This document shows positions 10,661 to 19,744 of a stretch of DNA of 64,000 nt, piece after piece. The position numbers and the translations under genes are program-made. The stretch spans positions 21,297,537 through 21,361,536 of the forward strand of contig CP093829.1 of NCBI GenBank assembly GCA_033063855.1, given 5' to 3'. Below the pieces are notes generated by a model. It saw only the letters and a list, made by a program, of their open reading frames with translations. It made no database searches and was not told the origin of the DNA. The stretch is from Smittia aterrima. Its lineage: Eukaryota > Arthropoda > Insecta > Diptera > Chironomidae. How positions within the stretch are numbered: position 1 is the first letter of the stretch; the number at the start of each line of letters is the position of its first letter.

Positions 10661-12831
10661 TTAATCTTTCATGTTTGATGGGACATTTTGGAAGCCTCCG
10701 TTGTGTTTATCATAAATTCCTTTCCAAAATGTCATTCGGACTTTGTTCAAACTTTTCTGCATTTTAGTTTCCTTGTCGATCTTCAAATAATCGAAGTCGA
10801 TCGTGTTGGGATCGCTGACATCAATTGGCTTCCACTTGAACGGCAATGACTCGTCTGGAGTTGGATTTCCATGTTTTGCAAAGTTCGCCCAAAGCTTGCA
10901 CATCGTTTCTCTCATTTTCCAAGCTTCAGAGTTTTGAGCAACTTGCAGGTCAAACATTTTCGGCTCAAACAAATAAGAAATGTTGTCGGAATGACAAGCT
11001 CCAGGAAGATGTTCCATCTTCAGAAGTTTTTTGAACAAATTCAATTCTCCATCGAAACAAAATTCGAAGACAAATTGCTTTCCCTGAGGATGATATCGAG
11101 CATGAAGCTGATTAGTTATTGTTTGTGGTATTGTGAAGTGAACGTCTGTGTTGAAGTCCACGAATGCAGAAATATTTTTTGCGTCGATTTGTCTGTCGCC
11201 GAAATAAAAATGTTTTATTTCCTTTGCAAGCTCCTCAGCTTCTTTAGAATTTTGGTCGATTTTAACTGACAAAGGAATCAACCTAAGGTAGTCGTTGTCA
11301 AACAAATGAAGTCTCTTATTTCCGAAATAACTTGCAATCGTCATTCCTTCGCAATTATTGAGTCCAATGATCATTGGAATGTCAGCAAAGTTTTGCTTTG
11401 TCTTGATGATATCAGCAGGATTTTGTGTGATAAAAGCGTCGTCAGATTCATTTTCAATCACTGGTTTAAACACGAATGGAAAACCTTGTCGAAACTCTTC
11501 ACAGTTTTTTCCGATTGCTTTCTTATAGTTGTCAAAAATCTTTTGTGGATTTGCTTTCATCAGAACTTGAAGACATTCCGCGGCTGTTAAAATATTTCGA
11601 CCTGCTACAAGTTTAGCTAATCGTCGAGCTCTGTCAGAGCCGTCTCGTGAGAAAAACCAATCAGCTGGTGCACAGCCGCTCTGCATAATTGCGCTGTTGA
11701 TGAATTTGCTTGATTTCTCGTTGATCATATGCAAATGAACACAATTGCCGCCAGCAGACTCGCCGAACAAACAAATCTTCTCTGGATCTCCATTGAAGTT
11801 TGAAATATTCTCGTGAACCCATTCAAGAGCCAACTGCTGATCCTTCAGTCCTGCATTTCCTGGAATTCCAGCTTCAGGAAGACTGAGAAATCCTAGAGCG
11901 TGAAGTCGATAGTTTATCGTGACGACGATAACATCTTCCATGAGTAAGAACTCAGGTGAGTAACTAAATAAATAAGTAAAATAAAATAAGTTCGATAAAT
12001 ATTGAACTTGGTAACGAGTGTGACTTAAAAAGTTATTATGAAGCAGCTGAATAAATTCTCAAACGTATTTTTTTTATCAGAGACGGTGTCAAAGATGTTT
12101 AATCAATAACAGAAGGTATACATCTCTCGGCCTAGATATCCAGCCAACAATTGTTTTGTCTCAAGGCTTTGTCATTTTTCAGCGAAAACAGCGAATGAAA
12201 AAAAAAATTGTTTCAAATTTAAACTTGAAATTTTTATAGAGTAGCATACTTTTCGCGTCAGCTATTTTGACAAAGTATTCGACAAAATATTTAAAAGCCA
12301 AAACTGCTTAATTGTTCTCGATTAAACTAAATACAAAACCTTATAAAGACTTTGGATGCCAACTTCACCTTGAAGTTGAATATACAAACTTTTATAAGCA
12401 TTTCCTTACAAATCTCTGCTGTTGGAATCAAGTGTAAGTCCTCCACCATGAATGAAAACCATGACTGGAAGTTTCTGTGTTGAACTAGCGTTTGATGGCA
12501 CGTAGACGTTCAAGTTGAGACAATCTTCAGACCCGAAATACTTTTTCCAAATTGCCGACTTTTGAATGCACGCATCTCGTTCTCTCGTGCAATCGATTTC
12601 ATTCTCATTGAACTTCTCTAACTTTTGAGGAGAACGGAATCGAAGTTCGTTGATTGGTGGCTTTGCATAAGGAATTCCACTGAAGCTTTGAAAAGTGTCA
12701 CCATTTGGCAAACTTTCGATGCAGCCACGAACGGTTCCTTGATTTACTTTCACTTTGACCTTTGGAACCACGAATTTAAACAAATCTTGAACTGAGCGCT
12801 TAGCTTTAATTGTTAGAAGCTTGGCTATCAT
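10661..12831 (-). CDS. Carboxylesterase 4 of the array (alpha-esterase type)
   Basis: Exons 12831-12410 and 11963-10661, 574 residues. HGGG, GESAGG, NNCEGM and GACHSDN provide the oxyanion loop and the Ser-Glu-His triad. The protein is a mosaic: the middle (SDRARRLAKLVAGR to the acid loop) matches copies 2 and 3, while the C-terminal third (KWKPIDVSDP and following) matches copies 5-7. The 446-bp intron equals that of copy 3, yet the first exon resembles copies 2, 5 and 7 more at several positions. No signal peptide. Likely a cytosolic or ER-associated serine esterase with broad ester substrates. Substrate preference cannot be read from sequence alone. Confidence 0.92.
11964..12409 (-). repeat. 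Intron of esterase 4, near-identical to that of esterase 3
   Basis: Second member of the intron pair described at 9561-10006. Homology extends upstream beyond exon 1 as well, to about 13020. Confidence 0.7.
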
Positions 12832-12920
12832 ATTTGCTACGTGTCGAAATATGAAATAATTGAAGGAGTAACAAATTCACGTTTAATTGCTTCTCGCGAT
12901 GCTGAAAAACTGAGAAACTG

Positions 12921-12935
12921 ACAGTTTCCAACTGT
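12921..12935. promoter_or_regulatory. Inverted repeat ACAGTT-TCC-AACTGT upstream of esterase 4
   Basis: Third copy of the element, again 90 bases before the start codon. Confidence 0.45.
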
Positions 12936-13021
12936 TCACCTGTAAAATAAAAGCAAACATAAGCAATTTTGTAAAATATCGTGAAATAAATTGAAAACAA
13001 CTCTCGCATACTTTGACAAAA

Positions 13022-13268
13022 TAAAAACTTTATTTAATTCACTTTAAAAAAAAGCACGTTTAATTCCGTCTCGCGAAAACTAGAAACTGAGGAGCATCTG
13101 ACAGTTGTCAACTGTTTGATCAAAAATATATTTAAGTGAACATAAGTCTTTTTAAAAAAAATGACAAGAGAACTGAAAACTAGCAAAATAATAAAATAAA
13201 ACAATTTTTTTTGTAAATAAAAATTAATAATTTCATTTTATTTTTATCTAAATCCCAACACAATTATT
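13022..13268. repeat. Intergenic duplicate between esterases 4 and 5
   Basis: This 3' flank of esterase 5 is nearly the same as 15221-15467, the 3' flank of esterase 6. It differs by a few substitutions and A-run lengths. It has a diverged version of the upstream block (TTTAATTCCGTCTCGCG) and its own inverted repeat. Confidence 0.7.
13101..13115. promoter_or_regulatory. Inverted repeat ACAGTTG-T-CAACTGT, second type
   Basis: Variant of the upstream element with 7-bp arms that create two E-box cores (CAGTTG/CAACTG). It lies about 270 bases upstream of esterase 4 and downstream of esterase 5. Confidence 0.4.
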
Positions 13269-15042
13269 TTAATCTTTCACATTCCACGCGTTGTTTTGGA
13301 AGCCTCCGTTGAATTTATCATAAATTCCTTTCCAAAATGTCATTCGGACTTTGTTCAAACTTTTCTGCATTTTAGTTTCCTTGTCGATCTTCAAATAATC
13401 GAAGTCGATCGTGTTGGGATCGCTGACATCAATTGGCTTCCACTTGAACGGCAATGACTCGTCTGGAGTTGGATTTCCATGTTTTGCAAAGTTCGCCCAA
13501 AGCTTGCACATCGTTTCTCTCATTTTCCAAGCTTCAGAACTCCGAGCAACTTGCTTGTCGAACATTTTTGATTCGAACAAATAAAATTTGCTGTCGGAAT
13601 GACAAGCTCCAGGAAGATGATCCATCTTTAAAATCTTTTTGAACAAATTCAATTCTCCATCGAAGCAGAATTCAAAGACAAATTGCTTTCCCTGATGATG
13701 GTACCGAGCATGAAGCTGATTTGTTATTGTTTGAGGTATTGTGAAGTGGAAGTCTGTGTTGAAATCCGCGAAAGCAGAAATTTGTTTAATATCGATTGGT
13801 CTGTCGCCGAAATAAAAATGTTTTATCTCCTTCGAAAGCTCCTCAGCCTCTTTAGACTTAACATCAACATTAACTGACATAGGAATCAACCGAATATAAT
13901 CGTTGTCGAATATATGAAGTCTCTTGTTCCCGAAATAATTGGCATTCGATAATCCTTCGCCATTATTGAGTCCAATGATTATTGGAATGTTGACAGGTTC
14001 TTTCTTATTTCTAATAAAATCAATTGGATTTTGAGTAATGAAAGCGTCGTCAGATTCATGTTCAATTACCGGTTTAAAGACAATAGGCAATCCTCTTCGA
14101 AACTCGTTACAGTTTTCCTCGAATGATTTTCTATAATTGTCAAACATTTGTTGAGGAGAGGCTTTCATCAGAACTTGTAGACATTCCGCGTCCGTTAGGT
14201 TTCCGCGACCTCCAACGAGTTTACTCAATATTCGAGCACGATCTGAACCATTTCGTGAGTAGAACCAATCAGCAGGTGCGCAACCGCTCTGCATTATTGC
14301 GCTGTTGATGAATTTGCTTGATTTCTCGTTGATCATATGCAAATGAACGCAATTGCCGCCAGCTGACTCGCCGAACAAACAAATTTTGCCTGGATCTCCA
14401 TTAAAGTTAGAAATGTTCTCGTGAACCCATTCAAGAGCCAACTGCTGATCCTTCAGTCCTGCATTTCCTGGAATTCCAGCTTCAGGAAGACTGAGAAATC
14501 CTAGAGCGTGAAGTCGATAGTTTATCGTGACGACGATAACATCTTCCATGAGTAAAAACTCAGGCGAGTAACTAAATAAATAAATGTAAGACCGTTAAAT
14601 ATTAAATGAAAGTTTCTTACAAGTCTCTGCTATTGGAATCAAATATGAATGCACCACCATGAATGAAAACCATGACTGGAAGTTTCTGTGTTGAACTGGC
14701 GTTTGATGGCACGTAGACGTTCAAGTTGAGACAATCTTCAGACCCGAAATACTTTTTCCAAATCGCCGACTTTTGAATGCACGCATCTCGTTCTCTCGTG
14801 CAATCGATTTCATTCTCATTGAACTTCTCTAACTTTTGAGGAGAACGGAATCGAAGTTCGTTGATTGGAGGCTTTGCATATGGAATTCCACTGAAGCTTT
14901 GAAAGGTGTCACCATTTGGCAAACTTTCGATGCAGCCACGAACGGTTCCTTGATTTACTTTCACTTTGACCTTTGGAACCACGAATTTAAACAAATCTTG
15001 AACTGAGCGTTTAGCTTTAGTTGCTAGAAGCTTGGTAATCAT
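13269..15042 (-). CDS. Carboxylesterase 5 of the array (alpha-esterase type)
   Basis: Exons 15042-14621 and 14571-13269, 574 residues. The intron is only 49 bp, unlike the roughly 440-bp introns at the same position in copies 2-4. Nucleophile GESAGG, acid NNGEGL and base GACHSDS are present. The oxyanion loop reads HGGA instead of HGGG, as in copy 1. The segment around the acid loop (KKEPVNIP, NANYFGNKRLHIF) resembles copies 6 and 7 rather than 2-4. The region just after the catalytic His is altered (SDSKFYLFES). No signal peptide. Expected to be an intracellular carboxylesterase. The changed loop residue may affect oxyanion geometry, which is inference. Confidence 0.9.
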
Positions 15043-15132
15043 TTTTGCTACGTGTCGAATTATGAAATAATTGAAGGAGTAAAAAAATTAACGTTTAATT
15101 GCTTCTCGCGATGCTGAAAAACTGAGAAACTG

Positions 15133-15147
15133 ACAGTTTCCAACTGT
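15133..15147. promoter_or_regulatory. Inverted repeat ACAGTT-TCC-AACTGT upstream of esterase 5
   Basis: Fourth copy of the first-type element, 91 bases before the start codon. Confidence 0.45.
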
Positions 15148-15220
15148 TCACCTGTAAAATAAAAGCAAACATAAGAATTTTGTAATAAATTGAATACAAC
15201 TGTCTCCTACTTTGACAAAA

Positions 15221-15467
15221 TAAAAACTTTATTTAATTTACTTTAAAAAAAAAGCACGTTTAATTCCGTCTCGCGAAAACTAGAAACTGAGGAGCATCTG
15301 ACAGTTGTCAACTGTTTGATCAAAAATATATTTAAGTGAACATAAGTCTTTTAAAAAAAATGACAAGAGAACTGAAAACTAGCAAAATAATAAAATAAAA
15401 CAATTTTTTTTGTAAATAAAAATTAATAATTTCATTTTATTTTTATCTAAATCCCAACACAATTATT
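15221..15467. repeat. Intergenic duplicate between esterases 5 and 6
   Basis: Partner of 13022-13268. The match ends close to the stop codons of esterases 5 and 6 and continues into their near-identical C-terminal coding ends. Confidence 0.7.
15301..15315. promoter_or_regulatory. Inverted repeat ACAGTTG-T-CAACTGT, second type
   Basis: Second copy of the E-box-containing variant. A degraded relative (GACAATTGTTC) is visible near 17327, upstream of esterase 6. Confidence 0.4.
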
Positions 15468-17238
15468 TTAATCTTTCACATTCCACGCGTTGTTTTGGAA
15501 GCCTCCGTTGAATTTATCATAAATTCCTTTCCAGAAATTCATTCGATCCTTGTTCAAACTTTTCTGCATTTTCGGTTCCTTGTCAATCTTCAAATAATCG
15601 AAGTCGATCGTGTTGGGATCGCTGACATCAATTGGCTTCCACTTGAACGGCAATGACTCGTCTGGAGTTGGATTTCCATGTTTTGCAAAGTTCGCCCAAA
15701 GCTTGCACATCGTTTCTCTCATTTTCCAGGCTTCAGAGTTTCGAGCAACTTGCTTGTCGAACATTTTCGATTCGAACAAATAAAATATTTCATCGAAATG
15801 ACAAGCTCCAGGAAGATGATCCATTTTTAGAAGCTTTTTGAACAAATTCAATTCTCCATCGAAGCAGAATTCAAAGACAAACTGATTTCCTTGAGGATGG
15901 TACCGAGCATGCAGCTGGTTTGTTATTGTTTGAGGTATTGTGAAGTGAATGTCTGTGTTGCATTCCACGAATGTTGAAGTATTTTTTGCGTCAATTGATC
16001 TATCGCCGAAATAAAAATGTTTTATTTCCTTCGAAAGCTCCTTCGCTTCTTCAGAGTTGGGATCGATATTAACTGACAAAGGAATAAGCCGATAGTATTC
16101 GAACGAATGGAATCCTTTCTTGCCGAAATAATTGCCATTCGTCATTCCTTCGCCATTATTGAGTCCAATGATCATTGGGATGTTGACAGGATCTTTCTTA
16201 TTTTTAATAAAATCAATTGGATTCTGAGTAATGAAAGCGTCGTCAGATTCATTTTCAATTACTGTTTTGAACACGAATGAAAATCCTCGATATTCGTCAG
16301 AATTTCTTCCGATTGCTTTTTTATAATTGTCAAAAATATTTTGTGGAGATGCTTTCATCAGCACTTGAAGACACTCGACTTCTGTTAAGTTTCCCCGACC
16401 TCCAACGAGTTTAACTAATCGACGAGCTCTGTCAGAGCCGTCTCGAGAGAAAAACCAATCGGAAGACACGCAGCCGCTCTGCATAATTGCGCTGCTGATA
16501 AATTTGCTTGATTTCTCATTGATTACATGCATGTGCGCACAACAGGCTCCAGCCGACTGTCCAAACAAACAAATTTTGTCGGGATCTCCATTAAAGTTGG
16601 AAATATTCTCGTGAATCCATTCAAGAGCCAACTGTTGATCCTTCAATCCAGCATTTCCTGGAATTCCAGCTTCAGGAAGACTGAGAAATCCCAGTGCGTG
16701 AAGTCGATAATTTATCGTAACGACGATGACATCTTCCATTAATAAAAACTCAGGTGAGTAACTAAATAAATAAAATAGATGTTCATTTTCGTTGCTACGT
16801 TGTAGAAGATTTCTCTTACAAGTCACTGCTATTGGAATCAAATGTTAAACCGCCACCATGAATAAAAACCATGACAGGAAGTTTCTGTGTTGAACTGGCG
16901 TTTGATGGCACGTAGACGTTCAAGTTGAGGCAATCTTCAGACCCGACATACTTTCCCCAAATCATTGACTTCTGGATACACGCATCTCGTTCTCTTGTGC
17001 AATCGATTTCATTCTCATTGAACTTTTCTAACTTTTGAGGAGATTGAAATCTGAGTTCGTTGATTGGAGGCCGTGCAAAAGGGATTCCGGAAAAACGCTG
17101 AAACGTGTCACCATTTGGCAAACTTTCGATACAGCCACGAACGGTTCCTTGATTTACTTGAACTTTGACCTTTGGTGCTGCTTCAAAAAAATCTTTTAAA
17201 GTACGTTTAGCTTTAGTTTTAAGAAGCCTAGCAATCAT
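15468..17238 (-). CDS. Carboxylesterase 6 of the array (alpha-esterase type)
   Basis: Exons 17238-16820 and 16761-15468 with a 58-bp intron; 570 residues. The first exon is one codon shorter and the acid-loop region three codons shorter than in most copies. HGGG, acid NNGEGM and base GACHFDE are present. The nucleophile elbow reads GQSAGACC, with Gln in place of the usual Glu; Gln also occurs there in some active insect esterases. The N terminus differs from copies 2-5 and 7 (KTKAKRTLKDFFEAA), so this copy is older or has escaped conversion in its first exon. The exon-2 frame remains open upstream through the intron, but the splice to YSPEFLL is conserved with all paralogues. Confidence 0.9.
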
Positions 17239-17506
17239 TTTTGAAACGTGTCAGATTATAAAATATTTAAAGACAAAAAAAATGCGATCTATTCGTTCTC
17301 GCGAAAACTAGAAACTGAGGAGCAAATGACAATTGTTCAATCAAAAATATATCTAAGTGAACATAAGTCTTTTAAAAACAAAATGACAAGACAACTGAAA
17401 ACTAAGTAAACAGAAAATACTATTAAATAAACAGGATGAAATATTTTCTTGTATATAAAAATATTTAATTTCTTTTTGTTTTTATCTAAAGCCCAACACA
17501 ATTATT

Positions 17507-19288
17507 TTAATCTTTCACATTCCACGCGTTATTTTGGAAGCCTCCGTTGTGTTTATCATAAATTCCTTTCCAGAAATTCATTCGATCCTTGTTCAAACTT
17601 TTCTGCATTTTAGTTTCCTTGTCGATCTTCAAATAATCGAAGTCGATCGTGTTGGGATCGCTGACATCAATTGGCTTCCACTTGAACGGCAATGACTCGT
17701 CTGGAGTTGGATTTCCATGTTTCGCAAAGTTCGCCCAAAGCTTGCACATCGTTTCTCTCATTTTCCAAGCTTCAGAGTTTTGAGCAACTTTCTTGTCGAA
17801 CATTTTCGATTCGAACAAATAAAATATTTCATCGAAATGACAAGCTCCAGGAAGATGATCCATCTTTAGAAGCTTTTTGAACAAATTCAATTCTCCATCG
17901 AAGCAGAATTCAAAGACAAACTGATTTCCTTGAGGATGATATCGAGCATGAAGCTGGTTTGTTATTGTTTGAGGTATTGTGAAGTGGAAGTCTGTGTTGA
18001 AATCCGCGAATGCAGAAATGTTTTTAATATCGATTGGTCTGTCGCCGAAATAAAAATGTTTTATCTCTTTCGAAAGCTTCTCAGCTTCTTTAGAGTTAAC
18101 ATCGACATTAACTGACATAGGAATCAACCGAATATAATCGTTGTCGAATATATGAAGTCTCTTATTCCCAAAATAATTAGCCATCGATAATCCATCGCCA
18201 TTGTTAAGTCCAATGATCATTGGGATGTTGACAGGTTCTTTCTTATTTCTGATGAAATCAACTGGATTTTGAGTAATGAAAGCGTCGTCAGATTCATGTT
18301 CAATTACCGGTTTGAATATGAAGGGCAGACCTCGCCGTAATTCGTTACAATTTTTTCCGATTGCTTTGACGTTAAAATCAAATAATTTTTGAGGGTTGGC
18401 TTTCATCAGAACTTGAAGACATTCCGCGGCTGTTAAGATGTTTCGACCTGCTACGAGTTTAGCTAATCGTCGAGCTCTGTCAGAGCCGTTTCGTGAGAAA
18501 AAGTAGTCAGCTGGTGCAGACGCGCTTTGCATAATTGCGCTGTTGATGAATTTGCTTGATTTCTCGTTGATCATATGCAAATGGACACAACTGCCGCCAG
18601 CAGACTCGCCGAACAAACAAATCTTTTCTGGATCTCCATTGAAATTGGAAATATTCTCGTGAACCCATTCAAGAGCCAACTGTTGATCCTTCAGTCCTGC
18701 ATTTCCTGGAATTCGAGCTTCAGGAAGACTAAGAAATCCTAGAGCATGAAGTCGATAATTTATCGTGACCACGATAACATCTTCCATCAATAAAAACTCA
18801 GGTGAGTAACTAAATAAATAACCAAATGTAAGTTAGCGTTAGATATTAAATGAAAATTCCTCTTACAAATCTCTGCTGTTGGAATCGAACACAAGTCCTC
18901 CACCATGAATGAAAACCATGACCGGAAGCTTTTGCGTTGGACTGGCGTTTGATGGCACGTAAACGTTTAAGTTGAGACAATCTTCAGACCCGAAATACTT
19001 TTTCCAAATTGCCGACTTTTGAATGCACGCATCTCGTTCTCTCGTGCAATCGATTTCATTCTCATTGAACTTCTCTAACTTTTGAGGAGAACGGAATCGA
19101 AGTTCGTTGATTGGAGGCTTTGCATAAGGAATTCCACTGAAGCTTTGAAAGGTGTCACCATTTGGCAAACTTTCGATGCAGCCACGAACGGTTCCTTGAT
19201 TTACTTTCACTTTGACCTTTGGAACCACAAATTTAAACAAATCTTGAACTGAGCGTTTTGCTTTAGTTGCTAGAAGCTTTGTTATCAT
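17507..19288 (-). CDS. Carboxylesterase 7 of the array (alpha-esterase type)
   Basis: Exons 19288-18867 and 18809-17507, 57-bp intron, 574 residues. HGGG, nucleophile GESAGG and base GACHFDE are intact. The acid loop reads NNGDGL, so Asp replaces Glu as in copy 1. This is the 5'-most gene of the array. The other copies' upstream block with the inverted repeat is absent before its start codon, so it is probably controlled differently. Exon 1 is almost the same as that of copy 5 (ITKLLATKAKRS start), and the C-terminal third matches copies 5 and 6. The Ser-Ala change near the first helix after the nucleophile (QSASAPADYFF, where copies 2-5 have QSGCAPADWF) alters a pocket-lining segment. Confidence 0.9.
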
Positions 19289-19744
19289 ATTAACTTATTT
19301 TATAACAATATCACCTTAGAATTAAATTAATATCTTGATTTGTGTAAAATAAAAAATGTAAACAACTGAATCAATTTCATGAATTTCAAAAATCCGTTGA
19401 AAACATTCCTTTCATATCTCAGAACTTCCGTGTTTTAATGAGTTCTTGTAACACAAAGTCATTTTAAAATCATTCAAGTTTTATTAAAAGATTCATCCAG
19501 ACAATCGCAACATAGTTTGACTAGAAGCCTTTGCTCTTAGAATAAGGAAATGTCTCTAAAATTTCTTCATTAAAGACAAGTTTCTGGCCCCACATTTTGT
19601 TTTAATTTTAAAAAAAAAGTTCTCCCAGGCCCGTGCTGCTTCAATAGTGACATCTTGTGGTCAATCATCGGCAACTTCCTCGAGTTTCTTCAATGGAATC
19701 GAGAGAATAAAGTTTTCAATTTCTGTTTAAATTCTTGAATCGTG
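19289..19744. other. Divergent intergenic region between esterase 7 and trbd
   Basis: About 450 bp carrying both 5' flanks. AT-rich, no open frame, and no copy of the esterase upstream inverted repeat. No clear TATA/initiator pair was found for either gene. Confidence 0.5.

Noticed and set aside
10403..13009. Two 67-74-codon frames upstream of esterases 3 and 4 with the same peptide
   Set aside because: They are alike only because the whole upstream block is duplicated. They overlap the start of exon 1 in another frame and contain no domain.
6049..17880. Repeated 62-codon plus-strand frames inside the esterase genes
   Set aside because: Antisense shadows of a conserved C-terminal esterase segment; they recur because the genes are paralogous.
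7600..19288. Separate 141-codon genes or pseudogene fragments next to each esterase
   Set aside because: Each ends at a GTAAG donor and joins in phase to the next exon (D-F-YSPE), so they are first exons, not separate genes.
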